Positions 36,895-43,483 of a DNA stretch of 64,000 nt are shown here, one piece after another; position 1 is the first letter of the stretch, and every line of letters starts with the position of its first letter. Source of the stretch: an uncultured Bacteroidales bacterium (GTDB lineage: Bacteria > Bacteroidota > Bacteroidia > Bacteroidales > Bacteroidaceae); contig CACWIN010000001.1 in NCBI GenBank assembly GCA_902760965.1, forward strand, positions 62,001-126,000, written 5' to 3'. The translations under genes and the position numbers were made by a program. The notes beneath the pieces were generated by a model that was not told the origin of the DNA, made no database searches, and saw only the letters and a program-made list of their open reading frames with translations.

Positions 36895-36939
36895 ACCGCC
36901 ATTCGGGTTCAATGTGTCACCCGTTATGACAGTTTGGCA
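36889..36939. promoter_or_regulatory. Nested inverted repeats upstream of groES
   Basis: TGCCAAAC (36889-36896) and GTTTGGCA (36932-36939) form an outer dyad; inside is TGTCA-N7-TGACA (36915-36931), which resembles enhancer-type sites of sigma-54 activators. The outer left arm overlaps the -24 box. Confidence 0.45.
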
Positions 36940-36955
36940 CAACTTTATACGTTTC

Positions 36956-37732
36956 TTATCTGACATTCTCTGCCAGATACCTTAACAGGCTATCGGCCGA
37001 GAGATCACGCTGGAATGAGCCCTTGTGGAATACAGTAATCTGTCCGGTCTCTTCGGACACCACCACTGCCAATGCATTGGTCTTTTCGGATATACCCATG
37101 GCTGAACGGTGGCGCAGACCAAACTCCTTTGGCAGTTCCTCAGACTGGGAGAGCGGAAGTATGCAGGCGGCCGATTCTATGCGGTCACCCACAATAATCA
37201 TGGCTCCGTCATGCAGCGGACTGTTCTTAAAGAAAATATTCTCAATCAGGAGCTGGTTGATATTGGCGTTCACCTCCTCGCCGCTGGCTATCACGTCATG
37301 AAGTTCATCGTTCTGACCCAATACAATCAGGGCGCCCTCCTTGTGATGGCTCATATTCTCACATGCCTTTACAATTGGTTCCCATTTGCTCAGGTCACCA
37401 CTGGCATGATGCCTGCGGGTAAGCCAATGGAACAGCTTACGGGTACGGGTAGAGGTACCAATGTCACGGAAAAAGTGACGTATGTCATCGGCAAACAGGA
37501 CAATAAGGGCTATAACTCCCACATCGACCAATTTGTCCATCACGGCACCCAACAGTTGCATTTTGAGTACCTGCGACACTATCATCCATACAAAGATGAA
37601 TACCAGAATGCCAATGAACATATTGAGCGATCCTGTTCTCTTCATGAGTTTGTACAGATAGAACAGGAGCAGCGAGACGCTCAGCACGTCTATTATGTCC
37701 TTGATTCCGAATGAGACGAAGTAGTCTATCAT
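36956..37732 (-). CDS. cdaA: Diadenylate cyclase CdaA
   Basis: A 258-residue membrane enzyme making c-di-AMP from two ATP. Three N-terminal membrane helices span residues about 10-85, then the DAC domain: HDGAMIIVGDRI near 175 (DGA motif) and GLRHRSAMGISE near 207 (RHR motif), both intact. Folate gene folP lies upstream, a conserved neighbour in Bacteroidota. A 7-copy hexamer repeat occupies the gap between them. Confidence 0.94.
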   Translation of the reverse strand: MIDYFVSFGIKDIIDVLSVSLLLFYLYKLMKRTGSLNMFIGILVFIFVWMIVSQVLKMQLLGAVMDKLVDVGVIALIVLFADDIRHFFRDIGTSTRTRKLFHWLTRRHHASGDLSKWEPIVKACENMSHHKEGALIVLGQNDELHDVIASGEEVNANINQLLIENIFFKNSPLHDGAMIIVGDRIESAACILPLSQSEELPKEFGLRHRSAMGISEKTNALAVVVSEETGQITVFHKGSFQRDLSADSLLRYLAENVR

Positions 37733-37744
37733 ATTTTTAAATCT

Positions 37745-37786
37745 TTGGCGTTGGCTTTGGCGTTGGCCTTGGCCTTGGCGTTGGCT
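37745..37786. repeat. Seven direct TTGGCN hexamers
   Basis: TTGGC followed by G, T, G, C, C, G and T, seven times in tandem without interruption, ending inside the folP stop codon. The same unit is found as an inverted array at 10585-10637. Confidence 0.85.
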
Positions 37787-38555
37787 ATTTATTGTCAGTT
37801 AGGGCTTGTACTATTTTCACGGTGTGGACAGCTTCGGCCACATCGTGAACGCGAATCCAGTCGGCACCGTTCATAAGCGCTACGGTATTCATTGCAATTG
37901 TGGCTGGCAGAGCATCATCAGGTGTAATCTTAAGAAGTTTCCACGCCATTGATTTGCGGGAAAGAGCCGACAGAACTGGCAGCCCGAATTCACGCAACCT
38001 TGCCTGGTTGGCCAGAACGGTGTAGTTCTGCTCAACGGTCTTGCCAAATCCGTATCCGGGATCCAGAATCACCTTACTGCCTACATCCACACCGGCCTTT
38101 TTCATTTTTTCCAGCTTGTTCCCAAAGAACAGCATCATCTCCCCTATTGGATCATCCTTTATGTCCTCCGACCACATAAGCACATACTGCGCACCTGTAT
38201 CGGCAACCACCTTATACATACTGTCATTGCCACCGTAAACATCATTTATGATACTAACTTTCCACTCACGGACACAGCGCTCAGCTATATCCGGGCGATA
38301 GGTGTCAACTGACAGCAGTATATCCGGGAACTCCGCCCGTATGGAATCAAGTCCCCATTCAAGGCGTTTCATCTCCTCCTCGGCCGATGCCTGAACGGCA
38401 TTAGGACGCGTGGAGCAACCGCCAACATCTATTGCATCGGCACCTTGGGAAATCATAGTCCGGACACGTTCAACCAAAGTTGTCTTGTCCTGAACACGTG
38501 ACCCGCTCCAAAAGGAGTCAGGGGTCACGTTTATGATTCCCATTATCCTGGCCAT
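37785..38555 (-). CDS. folP: Dihydropteroate synthase
   Basis: A 256-residue enzyme that joins p-aminobenzoate to hydroxymethyl-dihydropterin diphosphate, the sulfonamide target. The signature loop MGIINVTPDSFW is at residues about 5-16, DVGGCSTRPNA near 47 and the second-half motif VILDPGYGFGK near 165. The start is the ATG at 38555, overlapping the stop of the SGNH gene by one base (TGATG); an in-frame GTG lies one codon earlier. Confidence 0.95.
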   Translation of the reverse strand: MARIMGIINVTPDSFWSGSRVQDKTTLVERVRTMISQGADAIDVGGCSTRPNAVQASAEEEMKRLEWGLDSIRAEFPDILLSVDTYRPDIAERCVREWKVSIINDVYGGNDSMYKVVADTGAQYVLMWSEDIKDDPIGEMMLFFGNKLEKMKKAGVDVGSKVILDPGYGFGKTVEQNYTVLANQARLREFGLPVLSALSRKSMAWKLLKITPDDALPATIAMNTVALMNGADWIRVHDVAEAVHTVKIVQALTDNK

Positions 38556-39223
38556 CACTTCTTTTCGGAGTCAAGGAAAGCCTGGATCTGCTCGGCAATC
38601 TTTGTCATACCGGCAGCTGTGGGGTGATTCATACGCTTCTCAATACCCTCAACAGCAATTACGGGAACACCGTAGTGCTTGCAGATCTCTCTCATTGACT
38701 CGCCCAGATTATCACTCATGCCATCATTCAGGAGCGAGTAGATTTTCATCTTGGGATACAGTTTCTTGAGGTTGTCAAGCAGGTATGCAAATGCCGGACG
38801 ATAAAAATAAAGGTCCTCCTTTGTCCAGTCTGAATACTTGTAGTCACCAAAAGGCTCGTGAGTCCAGTCATCGTTTGTACCGCCAAAAATGAACAGGATA
38901 TCGGGAGCGCCGATGCAGTTCAGACGGGTCACGAAAGCACGGTCTGAGTAGTCATCGTGATTGTAACCGCGGCAGCAAACGGTACTGCCTGACCATGAAT
39001 CGTTCTTTTCAAGAACCCATCCGTTCTTCTCAATAACCTGAGCCCACCACTGCTGGCTCTGCTCAGTTACACCGCAGAACTGGTTAGGATAGAATGTGTC
39101 ATAATACTTGGGCATGGTACCCGTAAAGGTTGAGTAAGAGTCACCCATAACGGAAACCTTTAACTGTGCGGACATGATTCCGCATACAAGAACACTTGCA
39201 AATAAAGCTACAAACTTTTTCAT
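38555..39223 (-). CDS. Secreted SGNH/GDSL-type hydrolase
   Basis: A 222-residue exported protein with signal peptide about residues 1-19 (ending GIMSAQ). The GDSL-family blocks are seen as MGDSYSTF (nucleophile Ser) near residue 27 and FIFGGTNDDW near 100 (oxyanion Gly/Asn). The C-terminal block has MNHPTAAGM with the His, but no Asp three residues before it, where the usual catalytic Asp sits. It may use another residue, act as a weak esterase, or be inactive. The substrate is unknown; related proteins act on acylated glycans. It lies between murF and folP in a tight operon. Confidence 0.75.
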   Translation of the reverse strand: MKKFVALFASVLVCGIMSAQLKVSVMGDSYSTFTGTMPKYYDTFYPNQFCGVTEQSQQWWAQVIEKNGWVLEKNDSWSGSTVCCRGYNHDDYSDRAFVTRLNCIGAPDILFIFGGTNDDWTHEPFGDYKYSDWTKEDLYFYRPAFAYLLDNLKKLYPKMKIYSLLNDGMSDNLGESMREICKHYGVPVIAVEGIEKRMNHPTAAGMTKIAEQIQAFLDSEKK

Positions 39224-39224
39224 A

Positions 39225-40529
39225 TTATAAATTGGTTATTATTTTGGTCAATCCTATACTGTTTGAACCTTTAATAAGTATACTGTATCCGCTCAAAGAT
39301 TCAATTTTAAGGGCTTGGTTCACGGACTCCACATCTTCAAAGAGCCTGAATCCGGACCCTTGAGCAACTTTTTTGAACTCGCAGCCTACCAACCACACCT
39401 TAGTAAAACCCTTTTCCTTAAGCAGGTCCACTATATTTCTGTGCTCAGCTTGGGACACCTCTCCAAGTTCTCTCATATCACCCAGTATAAGCATCTTGTC
39501 ATCTGCTTTCATCATACTGAAATTCTCTATAGCAGCAGTCATGCTTGTAGGGTTTGCGTTATATGCGTCAACCACCAGATGGTTACGTCCCGTCTCCGTC
39601 AACTGAGAACGGTTGTTCTGGGGTTTGTATCCTGCCACCGCATCCGATGCATCCTGCTCCTTTACTCCAAACTTAAGGCCGATGGTTATGGCGGCAAGAG
39701 CATTGTCAACATTGTAGGCACCAATCAGATTGGTCTGGACTATGTGCCATTCACCCTTACGGCTGCGCCAACGGAACTTGACAAAAGGATTGCACTCCAG
39801 TACCTCACCTTCCACAAGAAGTCCTTCCTGTCCGGGCTTGCCGTACTCAATAAGCGGCAGCCCAGCACACATCTGCTGCAGATGCCCGTTGTCACGGTTC
39901 ACAAATGCAGTTCCATTATGCTCACGCAGCCAGTCATACAGTTCACCCTTGGTGCGCATAACTCCCTCAAAAGAGCCGAATCCCAACAAATGCGCCTTAC
40001 CAACATTGGTTATCAGTCCGTAATCCGGCTGGCTTATCTCAACCAGTTCCTTTATGTCACCCGGATGGCTTGCACCCATCTCCACAATAGCATAATCATG
40101 GTCAGGTTTAAGCCCAAGTACGGTTAAAGGGACACCTATTGAGTTGTTGAGATTGCCCTGTGTACACAATATATTATAGGTGGTGCTCATTACGGCATTG
40201 GTAAGTTCCTTGGTGGTGGTCTTTCCGTTGGTTCCAGTTATCCCTATAACAGGAGTTCCCAACTGCCTGCGGTGATAAGCCGCTACCTGCTGCAAAGTGC
40301 GGAGTACGTTATCTACAAGAATCATCCGTGAATCCGTATCATCGTATAGTTCCGCATCATCCATGACAGCATACCGGCAGCCCTTTTCCAGCGCTCCGCG
40401 AACAAACTCATTGCCGTCAAAACGCTCGCCCTTGAGCGCAAAGAACATCAGTCCCGGACCACATTTGCGGCTGTCAGTAGTAACACCCGAGCACTCTTTA
40501 AACCTGCTGTAAATCTCCTCTATTTTCAT
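39225..40529 (-). CDS. murF: UDP-MurNAc-tripeptide D-alanyl-D-alanine ligase
   Basis: A 434-residue ATP-dependent ligase that adds D-Ala-D-Ala to the peptidoglycan precursor. The start is the ATG at 40529 (MKIEEIYSRFKEC); a longer frame to 40583 begins with a hydrophobic stretch not seen in MurF. The ATP loop GITGTNGKTTTKE is near residue 96, with EMGASHPGDI near 150 and a C-terminal Mur ligase domain with VVDAYNANPTSM near 320. Unlike the MurF half of the fusion at 10641-13109, it keeps the canonical TNGKT loop (the fusion has SNGKT). First gene of the murF-SGNH-folP-cdaA run. Confidence 0.95.
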   Translation of the reverse strand: MKIEEIYSRFKECSGVTTDSRKCGPGLMFFALKGERFDGNEFVRGALEKGCRYAVMDDAELYDDTDSRMILVDNVLRTLQQVAAYHRRQLGTPVIGITGTNGKTTTKELTNAVMSTTYNILCTQGNLNNSIGVPLTVLGLKPDHDYAIVEMGASHPGDIKELVEISQPDYGLITNVGKAHLLGFGSFEGVMRTKGELYDWLREHNGTAFVNRDNGHLQQMCAGLPLIEYGKPGQEGLLVEGEVLECNPFVKFRWRSRKGEWHIVQTNLIGAYNVDNALAAITIGLKFGVKEQDASDAVAGYKPQNNRSQLTETGRNHLVVDAYNANPTSMTAAIENFSMMKADDKMLILGDMRELGEVSQAEHRNIVDLLKEKGFTKVWLVGCEFKKVAQGSGFRLFEDVESVNQALKIESLSGYSILIKGSNSIGLTKIITNL

Positions 40530-40621
40530 TATAGCGCAAAAATAGAAAAATAACGTAAAATGGGCCACAGACATGAAAAACAAATTTTTTTCAAATATTT
40601 TTTCATCTTAACATTTTTTCT

Positions 40622-40629
40622 TATCTTTG
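40622..40629 (+). promoter_or_regulatory. -7 element for the beta-barrel gene
   Basis: TATCTTTG matches the consensus. The -33 position at 40598-40601 reads TTTT rather than TTTG. Predicted leader about 66 bases. Confidence 0.45.
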
Positions 40630-40701
40630 ACTCAACTTTATTAACCAAATAAAGCGATAATTACTAAACATTATTCATTATCAACTAATTAAAAAGGAAC
40701 T

Positions 40702-41286
40702 ATGAAGAAGTTTTTATTCGCAGTTGCAGCTTTAGCAACAAGTTTGACCGCTAGTGCACAGTTATGGGTAGGTGGTTCTTTAAATTTTGAAAATTCAAAA
40801 GAATGGCAGAATGACAAATCAAGGACAGATTGGGGTATCAGCCCTAAAGTCGGTTATGCTCTTGATGATGCTCTTGAGGTTGGTCTAGGATTTGGCATTA
40901 CTGGTGCAAGTTTTGAGAACAATCTTGAGACTAAAAGTTCTCAATTAACTTTCTCAGTTGCTCCTTTTGTAAGATATTCATACTTCTCAGAGGGAAACTT
41001 CAGTCTGTTTGTTGAGGGTAACGTAAGTTACTATTACTATTCAGGCAAGCAAGAGCCCAAAGTTGGCGAAACCGCAAAAACCAGTAACTGGAGCTTTGGA
41101 ATCAATATTTTACCCGGTTTCAAATATACTTTGACAGACCACTTTGCATTGGTTGGTACATTTGGAAGGTTAAGTTACAATCATTATCGTCCTGATAAAG
41201 AAGATCCAGTCTGGATTGGTGCTCAGAATTCATTCGGATTCAATCTTTCCTCGGGTTATAGCATTGGATTGTACTACGCATTCTAA
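40702..41286 (+). CDS. Small outer-membrane beta-barrel protein
   Basis: A 194-residue exported protein: signal peptide about residues 1-19 (ending ASAQ), then about eight alternating amphipathic strands ending in aromatic residues (WVGGSLNFENS, GISPKVGYAL, VGLGFGITG, SVAPFVRYSYF, FVEGNVSYYYY, FGINILPGFKYTL), and a final ...SGYSIGLYYAF with a C-terminal Phe, the usual barrel-end signature. Probably an eight-stranded barrel of the OmpW/OprF-like type. No function is proposed. It is a single gene between its own -7 element and a terminator, with more AT-rich codons than its neighbours. Confidence 0.85.
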   Translation: MKKFLFAVAALATSLTASAQLWVGGSLNFENSKEWQNDKSRTDWGISPKVGYALDDALEVGLGFGITGASFENNLETKSSQLTFSVAPFVRYSYFSEGNFSLFVEGNVSYYYYSGKQEPKVGETAKTSNWSFGINILPGFKYTLTDHFALVGTFGRLSYNHYRPDKEDPVWIGAQNSFGFNLSSGYSIGLYYAF

Positions 41287-41310
41287 ACAAACCACAACAA
41301 ATAACCATAG

Positions 41311-41340
41311 ACAGCCGGCCACAAGGTCGGCTGTTTTTTT
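41311..41340 (+). terminator. Terminator of the beta-barrel gene
   Basis: Arms ACAGCCGGCC (41311-41320) and GGTCGGCTGT (41325-41334) with loop ACAA and a G-T pair, then a T run to 41340. Confidence 0.9.
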
Positions 41341-41361
41341 ACCTATATGCAAAACACAAGA

Positions 41362-41393
41362 AAGAGAGGAAAACCTCTCGGAAATCCTCTCTT
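41362..41393 (-). terminator. Inverted repeat after tRNA-Leu, likely terminator
   Basis: AAGAGAGGA (41362-41370) and TCCTCTCTT (41385-41393) form a perfect 9-base stem immediately downstream of the tRNA on its strand, followed by T-rich sequence. Confidence 0.6.
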
Positions 41394-41394
41394 G

Positions 41395-41476
41395 TACGGG
41401 CGATAGGACTCGAACCTACACGAACTAGTTCACTAGATCCTAAGTCTAGCGCGTCTACCAATTCCGCCACGCCCGC
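41395..41476 (-). tRNA. tRNA-Leu, anticodon UAG
   Basis: An 82-base type II tRNA. The 5' arm GCGGGCG pairs with CGCCCGT (first pair G-U) leaving A as the discriminator base. The D arm has TGGCGGAATTGGTAGACGC, the anticodon stem is CTAGA/TCTAG with loop CTTAGGA (anticodon TAG, reading CUN codons), a long variable arm carries GAACTAGTTC, and the T arm holds TAGGTTCGAGTCCTA. CCA is not encoded. It is transcribed alone from its own promoter. Confidence 0.97.
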
Positions 41477-41487
41477 CTAAAGCGCTG

Positions 41488-41518
41488 CAAAAGTAATTCA
41501 ATTTACAATAATAACCAA
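41488..41518 (-). promoter_or_regulatory. tRNA-Leu promoter
   Basis: Minus-strand CTTG (TTG at plus 41516-41518), a 20-base spacer and TACTTTTG (41488-41495), full -7 match. Predicted start about six bases before the tRNA. Confidence 0.6.
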
Positions 41519-41552
41519 GAGTAGACAGGCCTCTTTAGAGTCATCCTTTCTG

Positions 41553-42611
41553 TTACGGATTGATTATCCGGTCGTTAATGTATTTGCGGGCAAATTCTAT
41601 ATAGGTATCAACGCCCTTTTTAAGATCCGCCTCATCCATCTGTAAACATATGTCGGGTGCCACACCGCTTTCAATATGCTTTAACTGAGCATCAAGAGTC
41701 GGAGCCGATGAAAACCTTACAAACCAGCCGTTGGGTAGTTCCGAAACAAACGGCAAACCTCCTCCGCCACCTGTGGTATCACCCACAAGAGTTACAGTAG
41801 GAATGGCTTTCATCACATTGGCAAAATCATTGGCGCTGCTAAAGCATCCCCTGTTTACAAGAAGCACAACCGGTTTTACCCATCTAAGATTATTCCAGTC
41901 CGGTTCAAGCCAGTTCTTCTCCAGCTCCGAAAAATCATTGTGTCCGGGACCGTTCTTGTAACAGGAATAACTAACAAGTATGGATTCCTCTATAAAACGG
42001 GAAGCAAGGTCATCCACCGCCATCACATAACCGCCGCCATTGTTGCGAATGTCAATTATAATGCCGTTACACAACATCATATAGTTGAACATGGCATTAA
42101 GCTGACTGTCCGATATTGTATTCTCAAAACTGGTTATGGCCAGATAACCTATATTATCATCCAGAATCTTGTATAGATAGGTCCCGTTTGCAATTAAGTA
42201 ATCGTTACCAAGATAACTGTCCTGGATATCTTTTGAGTAGTTCTCGGGGTAATCGGTTTTCCAACTCCAGTTTCGGCCAAAATCATACGAACTTATAAGG
42301 TTTACATGACCGTCACGCAGTTCGCCTATCATTGAACAGAGAACCTCAAAAAGGGCACGGTTACTCATATTGTCCGATATTGACGGACTGTATTTGTAAT
42401 AGACCTGGTTCCAGTTTACGCCAAAATCCTTCTCTTTCAGGTCAAAAAAGCAGTAATGCCTGTCCATGATTGTCCATAAGGCCTCAAAGTTGCCGCGCGG
42501 AGTGTTGGCATATTCAGCATGATCGTCTTTCCTGTTATCCGAACATGAAAGCAAACACAGCACAATTGCCGTTACCAGAACAGTTATTACTTTTGGTGCC
42601 TTTTTTTTCAT
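41553..42611 (-). CDS. S41 family peptidase, lipoprotein
   Basis: A 352-residue predicted lipoprotein: signal ends CLLSC (Cys23), mature start SDNRKDDHAE. The S41 (C-terminal processing/tricorn) peptidase region is visible from GIIDIRNNGGGYVMAVDDLASRF (conserved strand) to VVLLVNRGCFSSANDFANVMKAI, where the nucleophile Ser lies, and GDTTGGGGGLPFVSELPNG. A helical N-terminal domain of about 100 residues precedes it. No PDZ domain is obvious. It overlaps the DUF3316-like gene by four bases, so the two are coupled. Probable periplasmic or surface protease with unknown substrate. Confidence 0.83.
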   Translation of the reverse strand: MKKKAPKVITVLVTAIVLCLLSCSDNRKDDHAEYANTPRGNFEALWTIMDRHYCFFDLKEKDFGVNWNQVYYKYSPSISDNMSNRALFEVLCSMIGELRDGHVNLISSYDFGRNWSWKTDYPENYSKDIQDSYLGNDYLIANGTYLYKILDDNIGYLAITSFENTISDSQLNAMFNYMMLCNGIIIDIRNNGGGYVMAVDDLASRFIEESILVSYSCYKNGPGHNDFSELEKNWLEPDWNNLRWVKPVVLLVNRGCFSSANDFANVMKAIPTVTLVGDTTGGGGGLPFVSELPNGWFVRFSSAPTLDAQLKHIESGVAPDICLQMDEADLKKGVDTYIEFARKYINDRIINP

Positions 42612-43483
42612 CGGTTCATCTCTTTAAGCCTCAACTTGTAAACCCAGCCCACAGTAAAATCCCAATCCAATATCCGCCTATAGTGTCCGCCCAAGGTATT
42701 TCCCAGGTAGTCTAACGAACATCCCACCTTTAAGCTCCCGGCACGCAATGGATACAGTAAGGATATCTGCTCTTTTAATGCAAAACAGTTTCCTACCCAC
42801 GCAAAATGTATTAGCTTGTCATACTGATTATACTTGTAAACAAACCAGTATGGCTGGTCATAGTCCGGAGCAGGACTTATACCCATCAACGGAGAGAACA
42901 GGCTGACCTGAAGTGCCAAAGGGCGGTTCTTAATACTGAAACGGTAAGTGTAATCCACACATAATCCGGCCGACAGATAACCCTCGGCAGTAGCGGGATT
43001 GTTTGAACCGGACCCGTCATAAACGCACCCCAACTTAAGCATAACCGAAGGTCCCAGGAGCAGGTCCGATGTATTGGTATGGATGGCATTCCATGCCCGG
43101 GAGTAGAAATAGTCAAAATTGAAATACAACATCCTGCCGCCACCCAGACTGTTGGTATAACTGCCGAACATTACCGATGTATGCGTCCTGCCGTAGTTTA
43201 ATACGCTTAGCGGGGAATAGCCTTTCCATGTATCCTCCTGGATTGTAACCGACGGACCGCTGTAGGTACTTTCCGAAACGTAAGTCTCCCTTGCGGTGGT
43301 ACTTCCAACGCCAACCACTAATCCCTTGACTCTTTCCTTGTATCCGGGCAGTTCCCAGGCCGATGTCTGAGCGGCCGCCGTCAAAAACATAGACGGCAGT
43401 AAAACCAGAATAATGGCTACGGACAAGACCTTAAAACAAAGAGAGTTGTCCGTCGTCGGGCATATTGGTGTTTTCTTCTTCAT
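42608..43483 (-). CDS. DUF3316-like exported beta-rich protein
   Basis: A 291-residue protein from the ATG at 43483. A hydrophobic stretch with FKVLSVAIILVLLPSMFLTAAAQ gives a signal peptide whose start lies inside the last 53 bases of parC; an alternative TTG at 43426 would avoid the overlap but gives a signal without positive charge. The mature part has VKGLVVGVGSTTARETYVSES and strands ending in aromatic residues, like the Bacteroidota family DUF3316 (recalled, not searched), probably an outer-membrane barrel. It is coupled to the S41 peptidase downstream. Function not known. Confidence 0.6.
   Translation of the reverse strand: MKKKTPICPTTDNSLCFKVLSVAIILVLLPSMFLTAAAQTSAWELPGYKERVKGLVVGVGSTTARETYVSESTYSGPSVTIQEDTWKGYSPLSVLNYGRTHTSVMFGSYTNSLGGGRMLYFNFDYFYSRAWNAIHTNTSDLLLGPSVMLKLGCVYDGSGSNNPATAEGYLSAGLCVDYTYRFSIKNRPLALQVSLFSPLMGISPAPDYDQPYWFVYKYNQYDKLIHFAWVGNCFALKEQISLLYPLRAGSLKVGCSLDYLGNTLGGHYRRILDWDFTVGWVYKLRLKEMNR

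Noticed and set aside
36816..36955. HrcA/CIRCE site before groES
   Set aside because: No TTAGCACTC-N9-GAGTGCTAA pattern; the repeats present are different.
41362..41393. Inverted repeat after the tRNA as a mobile-element end or attachment site
   Set aside because: No integrase gene or duplicated tRNA end is nearby; a terminator is enough to explain it.
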